Positions 1 through 8,419 of a stretch of 47,520 bases of DNA are shown here, in pieces. The DNA lies in the NCBI GenBank assembly GCA_947502405.1, contig CANMZT010000020.1, positions 1 to 47,520 on the forward strand, in the 5' to 3' direction. The notes under the pieces were generated by a model. It was not told where the DNA came from and did not search any database. It was given only the letters and a program-made list of their open reading frames with translations. Each line of letters starts with the position of its first letter. Within the stretch, counting starts at the first letter, position 1. This DNA comes from an uncultured Algibacter sp. (GTDB lineage Bacteria; Bacteroidota; Bacteroidia; Flavobacteriales; Flavobacteriaceae). The position numbers and the translations under genes were made by a program.

Positions 1-2142
1 GGAACAGGCTTAGTAATAGAAAACGTAAGTGCTACACCAGAGTTCACGGTAGAAGGTTCAGGATTATATACGATTCATACTTTAGTTTATGATGGAAGAG
101 AAGATAGTGCAAACTTCTTAGATTTAGGAATAGTGAACCTTGGAGTAACTACAGGTGGAGATGTGATATATATAGTTGAGTCAGCAGGAATCTGTGCCTC
201 ATTAGATGCAGCAGGTGCTCCAATAATGGTTGAAGAGGATATTTGTAAAGCAGATGCAGGTACATTTAGTGGAATATCAGCCACAGTAAGTGGAGGTGTA
301 GGGAACATAGAAGCTAATCCAAATGATAATGTAGTAGTACCAGATGGCTACAGTAAAATATTTGTATTAACTTCAGGAGATGATCTAGTTATAGAGCAAG
401 TAAACGGAACACCAAACTTTACTGTAGAAGAAGGTGGAAAATACACTGTTCATACTTTAGTCTATGATGGAAGAGCAGATAGCGCAAACTTTTTAGATTT
501 AAGCATAGTAGATTTTGGAGTAACTACTGGTGGAGATGTTTTATCACTAGTAACAGCAAATGATTTGTGTGCGTCTTTAGATGTAACAGGAGTTTCGGTT
601 ACTTTAGAATTTTGTTCAGCAGATGCAGGGACATTAACAGCTGACGCTTCAGAAGTAACATTAGTAGGTGATAGTGTAACTATAAGTGCCACAGCTGATG
701 GTAATATTAACGTACCATCAGGCTACAGCAAGCTATTTGTATTAACTTCAAGCGAAGATTTAGTAATCGAAGCTGTAGATAACACACCAAGCTTTGAAGT
801 AACCGAAGCAGGACGCTATACGATACACACCTTAGTATATGATGGAAGAGAAGACAGTGCAAACTTCTTAGATTTAAGCATTGTAGAGTTTGGAGTAACT
901 ACAGGCGTAGATGTTTTAAATGTAGTAGGTTCAGCAGGTATATGTGCATCACTAGATGTAGCAGGTGCCCCAGTAATGGTAGAAGCAGATGTTTGTATAG
1001 CGGATGCAGGAAGTTTACACGCTGATGCCGATATAGTAACCTTAGCAGGAGATAGTGTGAAAATTAGTGCAACCCCAGATGGCAACGTGTTAGTACCGGA
1101 TGGATTTAGTAAAATATTTGTACTAACCTCAGGTGACGAATTAGTAATTGAAGCAGTAGGGAATGAACCAAGTTTTGATGTTACTGAAGCAGGTAAATAC
1201 ACGATTCACACATTAGTTTATGACGGAAGACCAAACAGCACCAACTTTTTGGATTTAAGCGTTGTAGAATTTGGAGAAACAACAGGTGTGGATGTTTTAG
1301 GATTAGTAACTGCTAATGGTTTATGTGCTTCATTAGATGTCACTGGTGCACCAGTAATGGTAGAAGACTCTGAAGAGTGTATAGCTTTTTCTGGAAAAAT
1401 GTATTCTAAAAATCCAATTAGTTGTTTAGATAAAGGTAAAGCTACTATTTCTGCTAAAACAAGTAGAAAAGCAATCATACCAAATGGTTACCAAAGACTA
1501 TATGTTTTGACAGATGCATTTTCTTTGACAATATTAAATGTGTCTGAAACTCCTAGTTTTGAAGTTTCACATAAAGGGTTCTATAGAATTCACAGCCTTG
1601 TTTACAACCCAGAAACACTAGACTTATCTGTAGTTGTTCCAGGAAAAACAACTGGTTTTGATGTAGTTAATTTAATTAAAGATAATAATATATGTGCATC
1701 ACTTGATGTAAAAGGAGCACTCAATTTAGTAATTGGTTCAAAATGGTTCTGTTATTTCTTTAATAAATATTTCAGAGGAGGAAATAGCGGAAAGAGTACA
1801 GAGTCAGCTAAAGGAGGAAATGATGATTTAGAGCAGTTTGTTAGCAGCTATAGTAACTATGAAGAGTTTAAAAATGATTTCATAGCTGCAAATAGTAAAT
1901 CAAAATTCTTCCCTAATCCAGTTACAAACAATTTAAATGTTGAACTAGAATTAATTGAAGATGAGATTATGAATTTTAATATCATCGATGTTAGTGGTAG
2001 AAGTGTAATGTCTGGAGTAGCATCAGATTTAGAATTTGGTTTACAAAAAATAAATGCTGGTAGACTTAATTCAGGAATGTATCTGGTTCAATTTGTATCA
2101 GAGTATAGAACAATAACTAAAAAAATAGTAGTAAAGAAATAG
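1..2142 (+). CDS. Repetitive T9SS-secreted surface protein, 3' part
   Basis: The reading frame is open from the first base of the window, so the gene starts upstream and only its C-terminal part is seen. It consists of repeated modules of about 125 residues, each with the blocks GYSKIFVLTS, YTIHTLVYDGR, NFLDLSIVEFGVTTG and CASLDVTGAPVMVE. In the DNA the conserved block recurs at 121, 496, 871, 1252 and 1621, giving spacings of 375, 375, 381 and 369 bp. Each module has a Cys pair (ICASLD and DVC). The last module is more diverged. Residues after about 1900 bp form a type A T9SS sorting domain (FFPNPVTNNLNVELE, SGMYLVQFVSE, ending KKIVVKK), so the protein is expected to cross the outer membrane by type IX secretion and be surface-bound or released. 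Its function is unknown; adhesion or gliding is a guess. A strong terminator follows. Confidence 0.85.
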   Translation, partial: GTGLVIENVSATPEFTVEGSGLYTIHTLVYDGREDSANFLDLGIVNLGVTTGGDVIYIVESAGICASLDAAGAPIMVEEDICKADAGTFSGISATVSGGVGNIEANPNDNVVVPDGYSKIFVLTSGDDLVIEQVNGTPNFTVEEGGKYTVHTLVYDGRADSANFLDLSIVDFGVTTGGDVLSLVTANDLCASLDVTGVSVTLEFCSADAGTLTADASEVTLVGDSVTISATADGNINVPSGYSKLFVLTSSEDLVIEAVDNTPSFEVTEAGRYTIHTLVYDGREDSANFLDLSIVEFGVTTGVDVLNVVGSAGICASLDVAGAPVMVEADVCIADAGSLHADADIVTLAGDSVKISATPDGNVLVPDGFSKIFVLTSGDELVIEAVGNEPSFDVTEAGKYTIHTLVYDGRPNSTNFLDLSVVEFGETTGVDVLGLVTANGLCASLDVTGAPVMVEDSEECIAFSGKMYSKNPISCLDKGKATISAKTSRKAIIPNGYQRLYVLTDAFSLTILNVSETPSFEVSHKGFYRIHSLVYNPETLDLSVVVPGKTTGFDVVNLIKDNNICASLDVKGALNLVIGSKWFCYFFNKYFRGGNSGKSTESAKGGNDDLEQFVSSYSNYEEFKNDFIAANSKSKFFPNPVTNNLNVELELIEDEIMNFNIIDVSGRSVMSGVASDLEFGLQKINAGRLNSGMYLVQFVSEYRTITKKIVVKK

Positions 2143-2170
2143 AAAAAGAAAGATTTAGTTTGATTTGTTT

Positions 2171-2204
2171 AAATCGGGTTATTACCATGGTAATAACCCG
2201 ATTT
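2171..2204 (+). terminator. Intrinsic terminator after the secreted repeat protein
   Basis: A perfect 34-bp palindrome with arms of 17 bp (core CGGGTTATTAC / GTAATAACCCG around CATG) lies 29 bp after the stop codon and is followed by TTTTATTT. It separates the secreted protein from the NUDIX gene. Confidence 0.9.
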
Positions 2205-2310
2205 TTATTTATTTAAAAATCTATTTGTCATAAAATTAATTTTAAACGAGGTATAGTTTGAAATGAAAAATGATATTTTTACCATGTTTAAAACGTTAAA
2301 CTAACAAACT

Positions 2311-2892
2311 ATGTATAAAGTTTTTGTTGGTGATAAACCAATAATTTTAACCACAAAAGTTGAACAGGAAACTGGCTTCAAAAATTATTTGCTTAAAACA
2401 GTAAATATGACTAAAGTTATAAGAAACCTAAATAAAGGTGTTTTTAATGAAGTTCACTTAATACACAAGAATTCTGATAAAATTTTAAAACATTTTTTAA
2501 AAAAGTTGCCTAATGTAATAGCTGGTGGAGGAAAAGTTTTTAATGATAGAGGTGAAATTTTATTTATATATAGAAATGATAAATGGGATTTACCTAAGGG
2601 TAAAGCTGAAAAAAAAGAAACTATTGAAGAAACTTCTATAAGAGAGGTAGAAGAAGAGACAGGTGTTGAAGGTTTGATAATAACTAAGCCTTTGGATACA
2701 ACCTATCATATTTTTAAACGTAATGGACGCTATAAAATAAAAATTACTTATTGGTTTGAAATGAAAACCAATTATGATGGTAAATTAAGCCCTCAGGAAA
2801 ACGAAGGCATTACAAAAGTAGCTTGGTTAGATGAGAAAGAAACAAAGAAAGCATTAGAAAATTCGTATGCTAATATCAAGTTGTTGGTGTAA
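2311..2892 (+). CDS. NUDIX hydrolase
   Basis: A 193-residue protein with a complete Nudix box: Gly97, Glu103 and the REVEEETGV block at residues 111-119, matching Gx5Ex7REUxEExGU, which binds the metal and cleaves nucleoside diphosphate-linked substrates. The Nudix fold covers roughly residues 68-190. The first 65 residues (MYKVFVGDKPIILTT...) are an extra N-terminal segment that I do not recognise. The substrate cannot be told from sequence. It converges tail-to-tail with the peptidase gene, with only one base between the two stop codons. The start at 2311 is the first ATG of the frame and gives an intact N-terminus. Confidence 0.85.
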   Translation: MYKVFVGDKPIILTTKVEQETGFKNYLLKTVNMTKVIRNLNKGVFNEVHLIHKNSDKILKHFLKKLPNVIAGGGKVFNDRGEILFIYRNDKWDLPKGKAEKKETIEETSIREVEEETGVEGLIITKPLDTTYHIFKRNGRYKIKITYWFEMKTNYDGKLSPQENEGITKVAWLDEKETKKALENSYANIKLLV

Positions 2893-2893
2893 A

Positions 2894-4630
2894 CTATTTA
2901 ATTCGATAAATAGGGTATTGTAAATGTGCTTGTTCATAATATTTACTTTGTTTATGTAACCAATCTAATTGTAAGTACCAATTATTATTAAATTCAGTAA
3001 GATCTTTTTTCCTATACTCAAATTCTTCTTTTAATTTAGGATTATTATTTAATAACTCCAACGCTTTATCCTCCCATACATATGGAGAAAATCCTTCTTT
3101 TTGTTGTAAAATAGAATCGAGAAAATTCCAATTGAAAAAGGAATCTGGAGCATGTGGTTCTAGAGTTTCTAATAAATATCTTATGGCGTTTTGTTTGGTG
3201 TAAATAAGCAAATCGCCTTTATTGAAAGCGATATCAAGAACATCCGTTTTCAGTATAGTATTATAATGTGGATAATGCCCTTCATAAGCACTTTTTCTGG
3301 TTTCAAATGATTGAATTTTATAACGTTCAACAGTAATAATAGTGTCTTTTTTTAGAGTTGTCATTTCAACTTGATTCAATTTTAATAAATCTATAATATT
3401 GTGCCAACCTTTAGGAATAATATACGCTGTTGGTATTTCAATGTGTAAACTTGGTTTGAAGTAATTTTGATATTTAACTGTCTTTATAAAAGGTTTTGTG
3501 GTATCGTACTTTAATCTTTCTAAACCAGTTATTTCACTTTTCATTTTATCGGCTTCAAAGCCTTTAAAATTTAACGTGGTAAATTTAGTGGTATCAATTT
3601 CCCAGTTTAAAGTATAGGTTTTATTACTATATAAGTCATTTAAAGCTTGCCTTCTAATACCAGATATAGTTTTTCCATCTTCTTCTGTAATTTCAATCAT
3701 GCTTTTCATTAATTCATAAGTGCCTTCAACACGTTGTTTGTATGGTTTAAGCATATGGGTTTCAACCATCATACCCAAACAATTAAAAAGTGTAGTGTAC
3801 CCTGTGGAATACCTAGGATAATCCATAAATTGAAAAAACCCTTTTTCAGGAACGCTATTAAAGACGTTCACATAAGGTGTTACATCCCATTTTTTTTGAG
3901 TTAACTTGTCCTCTAATTTAGGCATCATTTCAGTGTGGATATAATGCCCTAAATCTCCACCAAGTTTATTGTGTTGCGTAAATAAATGTGTTAGGGTGTA
4001 TTGATAATCAGCACCATTACTTACATGGTTATCTATAAAAATATCAGGCTTTATTTCATGGAATATTTTCGCAAATGTTCTCGCATTTTTAGTATCACAT
4101 TTAATAAAATCTCTATTTAAATCATAGTTTCGAGCATTGCCTCTAAAACCATATTCTTTTGGGCCGTTTTGATTGGTTCGTGTTGTAGAGTTCCTGTTTA
4201 GACTTCCACCAACATTGTAGATAGGAATCGTTACTAAAACAGTGTTATTTGGAACTTCAATTTTACCTTGAACTATATCTCTAAAAAGCATCATTGTAGC
4301 ATCAATACCATCAGATTCTCCTGGGTGAATTCCATTATTTATAAGTAAAATTCGTTTATTATTTTTTCTAATTTCTGAAAAATCAAAAACAGTATTTTTA
4401 TTTAAAGTAACAAGATGTAACGGTTCACCTGAATCAGTTTCACCAATAGCTTGTATAGATATTTCAGAGTAAGCGTTGGCTAAATGCGAATAAAATTCAA
4501 TAGTTTGATTGTATGTTGCTGTTTCTAATCCTTTAGATTTTTCAAAGTGAGTTTCAAAATCGTAAGTCGGTTCTTTATTTAGGTTTTTACATGAAACAAT
4601 TAAAATGAACACTATTAATAATAAACGCAT
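2894..4630 (-). CDS. M14-family zinc carboxypeptidase-like lipoprotein
   Basis: A 578-residue protein beginning MRLLLIVFILIVSC, a lipoprotein signal with the lipid-attachment Cys at residue 14, so it should be anchored to a membrane on the outside of the cytoplasm. The motif NNGIHPGESDG supplies the zinc ligands His102 and Glu105 of the M14 (carboxypeptidase A-like) family, and DNHVSNGADY is the likely third ligand. VETHMLKPY later in the chain fits the catalytic Glu region. The C-terminal 250 residues are outside the catalytic domain and are not recognised. The natural substrate is unknown; a role in peptide or cell-wall peptide turnover is inference. Confidence 0.8.
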   Translation of the reverse strand: MRLLLIVFILIVSCKNLNKEPTYDFETHFEKSKGLETATYNQTIEFYSHLANAYSEISIQAIGETDSGEPLHLVTLNKNTVFDFSEIRKNNKRILLINNGIHPGESDGIDATMMLFRDIVQGKIEVPNNTVLVTIPIYNVGGSLNRNSTTRTNQNGPKEYGFRGNARNYDLNRDFIKCDTKNARTFAKIFHEIKPDIFIDNHVSNGADYQYTLTHLFTQHNKLGGDLGHYIHTEMMPKLEDKLTQKKWDVTPYVNVFNSVPEKGFFQFMDYPRYSTGYTTLFNCLGMMVETHMLKPYKQRVEGTYELMKSMIEITEEDGKTISGIRRQALNDLYSNKTYTLNWEIDTTKFTTLNFKGFEADKMKSEITGLERLKYDTTKPFIKTVKYQNYFKPSLHIEIPTAYIIPKGWHNIIDLLKLNQVEMTTLKKDTIITVERYKIQSFETRKSAYEGHYPHYNTILKTDVLDIAFNKGDLLIYTKQNAIRYLLETLEPHAPDSFFNWNFLDSILQQKEGFSPYVWEDKALELLNNNPKLKEEFEYRKKDLTEFNNNWYLQLDWLHKQSKYYEQAHLQYPIYRIK

Positions 4631-4711
4631 AGGCTTTTTTTGTGATGATATAAATCTACAATTTCTTAATTTAATAGACTTTGAAAAAAAATTACTAACT
4701 TAGTTGATGTA

Positions 4712-4738
4712 TTGCTATTGTTAGTTAATTTATTTTTG
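4712..4738 (+). promoter_or_regulatory. Putative promoter for the 4776 gene
   Basis: TATTTTTG at 4731-4738 matches the Bacteroidetes -7 consensus TAnnTTTG. A TTG lies 16 nt upstream (4712-4714), one base shorter than the usual spacing; another TTG (4704-4706) is 24 nt away. The coding start is 38 bp downstream of the -7 box. Confidence 0.45.
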
Positions 4739-4775
4739 AAAGTGTTGTTTTTTTACTCTCTACAAAAACAACTAT

Positions 4776-5147
4776 ATGAGTAGCCATAAACTTTCCTTTG
4801 GGACAATTAATGTTTTAAAAAATAATTTAGCTGAAGTTATTGTTGATGAAGGAATTGAAATGGATGAAGTTATGATTGATGAATATCACGATTTCCTATT
4901 AAATACTCTAGATGCTCCTTTTGCTTTACTAGTTAACAAAAAGCATTCCTATACTTATACATTTAGTGCGCAACAAAATATTGTTCATCTCAGCGAAATA
5001 AAAGCTATTGCTGTAATTACTAAAACTAGTGGAGCGGTAATGTCTACCGAAACTTTAATCAAGGTAAATGGTAATACTAATAGCAATATTAAGTTGTTTC
5101 AAGAGCGCCAAAGCGGACTTACATGGTTGAATGAACAATTAGCTTAA
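4776..5147 (+). CDS. Conserved-looking hypothetical protein, 123 aa
   Basis: A small soluble protein with no signal peptide or membrane segment. The pattern of alternating hydrophobic strands (AEVIVDEGIEMD, FALLVNKKHSYTYTF, IKAIAVITKT) followed by a C-terminal helix (NIKLFQERQSGLTWLNEQL) resembles the small alpha/beta STAS/SpoIIAA-like proteins that Bacteroidetes often carry, but no catalytic or phosphorylation motif is visible, so this is only a fold impression. It has its own likely promoter and lies 100 bp upstream of a SulP transporter that carries its own STAS domain; a link between them is conjecture. Confidence 0.65.
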   Translation: MSSHKLSFGTINVLKNNLAEVIVDEGIEMDEVMIDEYHDFLLNTLDAPFALLVNKKHSYTYTFSAQQNIVHLSEIKAIAVITKTSGAVMSTETLIKVNGNTNSNIKLFQERQSGLTWLNEQLA

Positions 5148-5197
5148 AAACTACAACGTTTGAGTAATTGAGAAGAATAAATTATATTCCCTATATC

Positions 5198-5227
5198 TTG
5201 CGTACCAACATTTTAAGCTTAAATTTG
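5198..5227 (+). promoter_or_regulatory. Promoter of the SulP transporter gene
   Basis: TTG (5198-5200), a 19-nt spacer, then TAAATTTG (5220-5227): an exact match to the flavobacterial TTG-N19-TAnnTTTG promoter. Transcription would start near 5234, giving a leader of about 13 nt before the ATG at 5247. Confidence 0.75.
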
Positions 5228-5246
5228 CAGCTTCAAAAAAACAACC

Positions 5247-6860
5247 ATGACTGAATTTATTAGAAAGCGTACAGCCAATGCTAAAAATGATATTTTAAGT
5301 GGAATAACAGTTGCTTTAGCATTAGTTCCAGAAGCTGTTGCGTTTGCCTTTGTAGCAGGCGTAGATCCGTTAGTTGGGTTATACGCAGCATTCATGATTG
5401 GTTTAATCACCTCAATTTTTGGAGGTCGCCCAGGGATGATTAGTGGAGCTACTGGAGCTCTGGCAGTTGTTATGGTAAGTTTAGTAGCTGAGGGAAATGC
5501 CATGGGAGAACCTAGCGAGCAACTCGGTTTATACTATCTTTTTGCAACTGTTATTTTAATGGGTATTATCCAAATGTTAGCAGGTGTTTTTAAACTTGGT
5601 AAGTTTGTTCGATTAATTCCGCATCCTGTAATGATGGGGTTTGTTAATGGTTTAGCTATCGTGATATTCTTATCCCAATTAGGCATGTTTAAAGATGTTA
5701 ATGGCGATTGGTTTTCAGGAACGCAACTTTGGACCATGTTAGGTCTCGTAGGTCTTACTATGGCAATCATGTTTGGTTTACCAAAACTAACCAAAAAACT
5801 ACCAGAAGCTTTAATAGCTATTTTGGTAGTATCAGCAATTGTAATCTTCGGAAATCTAGATGTAGCCACCGTAGGAAGTTTTATTCGTGATGGAGGCGGA
5901 ACAGGTTTAGAAGGTGGTTTGCCACAATTTCAGACGGATATTTTTAATAAAGTACCATTCAATCTTCAAACTTTAAAGTTTATATTTCCTTACGCTTTAA
6001 TATTAGCCGCTATAGGTTTAATAGAATCGTTAATGACACTAAATCTAGTAGACGAATTAACCGAAACTAGAGGAAATGCAAACAGAGAATGTATGGCTCA
6101 AGGAGGTGCCAATATTGTAACAGGTTTCTTTGGAGGTATGGGAGGTTGCGCCATGATTGGGCAATCTTTAATCAATATAAAATCAGGAGGTAGAACACGC
6201 CTTTCAGGAATTGTAGCTGCCGTATTATTACTAGTATTTATTCTATTTGCATCAGGGTTAATAGAGCAAGTTCCAATTGCAGCCTTAGTTGGTGTTATGT
6301 TTATGGTTGTTATAGGCACATTCGCTTGGAGTAGTTTTAGAATACTCAACAAAATCCCGTTAAGCGATGTCATCGTTTTAGTAGCCGTATCGTCGCTCAC
6401 CGTAATTTTCGATTTAGCCATAGCCGTTATTGCGGGTGTTATCATTAGCGCCTTGGTATTCTCTTGGGAAAACGCCAAACGTATCCGTGCGCGTAAACGC
6501 TTAAGGGAAGATGGTACTAAAGTTTACGAAATATGGGGCCCTTTATTTTTCGGATCTATCATAGCATTTAATGAGAAATTTGATGTTAAAAACGATCCAG
6601 ACAAAGTAGAAATCGATTTTGTAGAATCTCGTGTAAGCGATCATTCAGCAATTGAAGCTATTTTCAATCTCGTGGAAAAATACGAAGCCGCAGGCAAGCA
6701 AATCAAGCTTAAACATTTAAGTGAAGACTGTAAGGTGTTACTTTACAAATCCAGTCCTAAATTTAGAGAAGTGATTGAAGAAGGTATCGACGACCCACGT
6801 TATCATCTTGCCGAAAACCCAGAGGCATTCACCAAAGGGCTTTCAGAGTATAAGTTTTAA
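5247..6860 (+). CDS. SulP-family anion transporter with C-terminal STAS domain
   Basis: A 537-residue inner-membrane protein. The N-terminus NDILSGITVALALVPEAVAFAFVAGVDPL is the typical SulP entry with the Pro of the first transmembrane segment, and about ten to twelve hydrophobic helices follow to residue 410. The last 110 residues, with IEIDFVESRVSDHSAIEAI, form a STAS domain. SulP proteins move sulfate, bicarbonate or dicarboxylates across the cytoplasmic membrane, usually with sodium or protons; the substrate here cannot be told. The start is placed just behind a strong promoter and gives the normal family N-terminus. Confidence 0.9.
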   Translation: MTEFIRKRTANAKNDILSGITVALALVPEAVAFAFVAGVDPLVGLYAAFMIGLITSIFGGRPGMISGATGALAVVMVSLVAEGNAMGEPSEQLGLYYLFATVILMGIIQMLAGVFKLGKFVRLIPHPVMMGFVNGLAIVIFLSQLGMFKDVNGDWFSGTQLWTMLGLVGLTMAIMFGLPKLTKKLPEALIAILVVSAIVIFGNLDVATVGSFIRDGGGTGLEGGLPQFQTDIFNKVPFNLQTLKFIFPYALILAAIGLIESLMTLNLVDELTETRGNANRECMAQGGANIVTGFFGGMGGCAMIGQSLINIKSGGRTRLSGIVAAVLLLVFILFASGLIEQVPIAALVGVMFMVVIGTFAWSSFRILNKIPLSDVIVLVAVSSLTVIFDLAIAVIAGVIISALVFSWENAKRIRARKRLREDGTKVYEIWGPLFFGSIIAFNEKFDVKNDPDKVEIDFVESRVSDHSAIEAIFNLVEKYEAAGKQIKLKHLSEDCKVLLYKSSPKFREVIEEGIDDPRYHLAENPEAFTKGLSEYKF

Positions 6861-6872
6861 AATAGTTTTTTT

Positions 6873-6955
6873 GGGCGTTACCACAAGGGTCGGGCTTTAC
6901 GTTACAAGTCCTCGCTCCTTCGTCGCTGTGGGCTTTCCACTGCAATCCCTAACGC
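6873..6955 (+). repeat. Dispersed GGGCGTTACC element, simple copy
   Basis: Begins GGGCGTTACC and ends CAATCCCTAACGC, the same ends as the copies at 11863, 19516 (inverted) and 44061. This copy has no inner REP insert and carries CTCGCTCCTTCGTCGCT in its middle. It directly follows the SulP gene and contains no gene. Confidence 0.7.
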
Positions 6956-6995
6956 AAGTACTTGCTAGTTTTAGTTTTTAATCGAAAGTTATTCT

Positions 6996-7143
6996 GTTTT
7001 TGGATAAGTTCGTTTAATGTTTTCACGGATATGCGTCGTTTTAATGACTTATATTCGACGTTAAACGAATGTAGCTGAAATTTTTTACAAAATCAATTTA
7101 TAATCCAAAAACGGTATTACAAGTTCATAACTTAGTAATACCG
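6996..7143. other. Nested inverted repeats, compound fold-back structure
   Basis: An outer pair GTTTTTGGAT (6996-7005) / ATCCAAAAAC (7103-7112) encloses TTCGTTTAA (7009-7017) / TTAAACGAA (7061-7069). A second perfect hairpin, CGGTATTAC (7112-7120) / GTAATACCG (7135-7143), abuts it and shares one base. All stems are perfect. No gene is visible in the stretch. It could be a decayed mobile repeat, a structured RNA or a cruciform. Confidence 0.55.
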
Positions 7144-7207
7144 AAAATATAAGATAAAATTATAAAGCTTCAATTGTATTTCAAAACATTCAACCTAACC
7201 TAATCAA

Positions 7208-7237
7208 ACTGTATACTGAGACTGAACACTGCGACTA
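7208..7237 (-). repeat. Degenerate CAGTATN short tandem at the 3' end of a gene
   Basis: On the minus strand the spacer just after the HEAT gene stop reads as four to five imperfect copies of a 6-8-mer around CAGT (AGTCGCAGTGTTCAGTCTCAGTATACAGT). A nearly identical tract overlaps the stop codon of ddl at 9059-9088. Confidence 0.55.
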
Positions 7238-7242
7238 AATTT

Positions 7243-7689
7243 TCACCGTATAGGTTTTTTTAACTGTTCTTTAACCCTGTCAAACGATTCTTTACTCGTT
7301 CGTCTCCAACGGTAAATAGTATATTTTACATTTTTATTGGCTTCAAATTTTTCACGCTTTTCACGAATATCGTTAACCCACTTAAAACGTCTGTTTACAA
7401 CCGTTTTAATAAGTTCATCATTAGGCGAAATACGCTCCAAAGCATTTAAGCAAGCCACGGAAACATTATGTACTTTATCATTAATACATTTTAATAAAGC
7501 AGGTATAGAACAAGGTTTTGCAATATGCTCCAAAGCCTCAGCAGCCAATTTTCTGGTTTTATAGTTACCATGCGTCAATGCATACTCTAATTTAGCTGTA
7601 TCCTCATGCTGCATCCAAAAGTTTATGGTACTCTCAGAAGGCTGAATAAGTTTCAGTTTAAATAGAAAGAATATAATATTGTGGAACAT
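7243..7689 (-). CDS. HEAT-repeat-like hypothetical protein
   Basis: A 148-residue protein. Residues about 30-95 form two helical pairs with the HEAT pattern: LEYALTHGNYKTRKLAAEALEHIAKPCSIPALLKCINDKVHNVSVACLNALERI. The remainder is basic (VNRRFKWVNDIREKREKF, TIYRWRRTSKESF). Such proteins are scaffolds; no enzymatic motif is seen. It has the length of a stand-alone small adaptor. The start has a hydrophobic run FHNIIFFLFKLKLI that may be a weak membrane anchor, or the true start may be the Met at residue 26 (MQHEDTAKLEY). Confidence 0.65.
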   Translation of the reverse strand: MFHNIIFFLFKLKLIQPSESTINFWMQHEDTAKLEYALTHGNYKTRKLAAEALEHIAKPCSIPALLKCINDKVHNVSVACLNALERISPNDELIKTVVNRRFKWVNDIREKREKFEANKNVKYTIYRWRRTSKESFDRVKEQLKKPIR

Positions 7690-7823
7690 GGTGGTAATTA
7701 TAACTGTTACTTATTTGTATAAAAAATATAAGTTTTGTTACAATTAGGAGTTAGGAGTTTGTTTTCACAACTGAAATAAAAATAAAAGTATTTTTTTGGA
7801 TTGAGTAGTTGCGTTTGAGTCGT

Positions 7824-7857
7824 GTCCCCTTGAGGGGACTTTAGGGGTGTTTTATCT
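7824..7857. repeat. GTCCCC-TTGA-GGGGAC hairpin repeat
   Basis: A 6-bp perfect hairpin (7824-7839) followed by TTTAGGGGTGTTT. A related stretch (TCCCTTTGGAGGAAAGGGG) occurs near 13306, so it looks like a dispersed repeat type. The rest of the 7690-7921 spacer holds no gene. Confidence 0.45.
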
Positions 7858-7921
7858 TAATAGTCTATATCAATACCAATAATTATGATGTGTTAAAATT
7901 AATTAAACAGCATAGTTAAAA

Positions 7922-8377
7922 TTACTTAACCCGAACATTCTCAGGAACCAACTTCGTGTAATCACCATTATTTCTAATCACATCACGCACAATAGAAGAT
8001 GCAATGTACGAGGTACTAGCCGAGGTTAAAAGAAAAACAGTTTCAATAGGCGCAAGGTCTCTGTTGGTGTGCGCAATAGCTTTTTCAAATTCAAAATCTG
8101 CAGGGTTTCTAAGGCCACGTAAAATAAATTCAATACCAAGTTCTTTACAAAAATCGACGGTTAAACCTTTATACGAAACCACTTTAACTTTAGGCTCATC
8201 AGCAAAAGTATCTTCAATAAATTTTATGCGTTCTTCAAGAGAAAACATATATTTTTTATCGGCATTTACCCCAATAGCCACAACAATTTCATCAAATAAT
8301 GGCACGCCACGTTTTATAATATCGTAGTGACCTAAAGTTAACGGATCAAAAGACCCTGGAAATAATGCTCGTTTCAT
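7922..8377 (-). CDS. coaD: Phosphopantetheine adenylyltransferase
   Basis: A 151-residue protein, the usual CoaD length, catalysing transfer of AMP from ATP to 4'-phosphopantetheine in coenzyme A synthesis in the cytoplasm. The nucleotidyl-transferase signature FPGSFDPLTLGH with the catalytic His lies at residues 6-17, RGLRNPADFEFE is the substrate-binding loop, and LTSASTSYIASSIVRD is the family ISSTxIR-type motif. It lies in the gene order coaD, zinc-ribbon protein, ddl on one strand, facing PASTA-rluD on the other, an arrangement I believe recurs in Flavobacteria. Confidence 0.95.
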   Translation of the reverse strand: MKRALFPGSFDPLTLGHYDIIKRGVPLFDEIVVAIGVNADKKYMFSLEERIKFIEDTFADEPKVKVVSYKGLTVDFCKELGIEFILRGLRNPADFEFEKAIAHTNRDLAPIETVFLLTSASTSYIASSIVRDVIRNNGDYTKLVPENVRVK

Positions 8378-8392
8378 TGAATCATTTTTTTT

Positions 8393-8417
8393 GTCATTCC
8401 CGCGAAGGCGGTAATCT
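8393..8417 (+). repeat. GTCATTCCCGCGAAGGCGG palindromic repeat (REP-like)
   Basis: GTCATTCCCGCGAAGGCGG then TAATCT; the arms CCCGC / GCGG fold into a hairpin. Other copies lie at 23499 and 44255 (variant), and the related TTTCCGCGAAGGCGGAAA version brackets the GIY-YIG gene at 25866. Confidence 0.7.
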
Positions 8418-8419
8418 AT

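Noticed and set aside
5534-5869. Long minus-strand frames opposite the SulP gene
   Set aside because: They are shadows of a strongly biased membrane-protein frame; the peptides show no domain.
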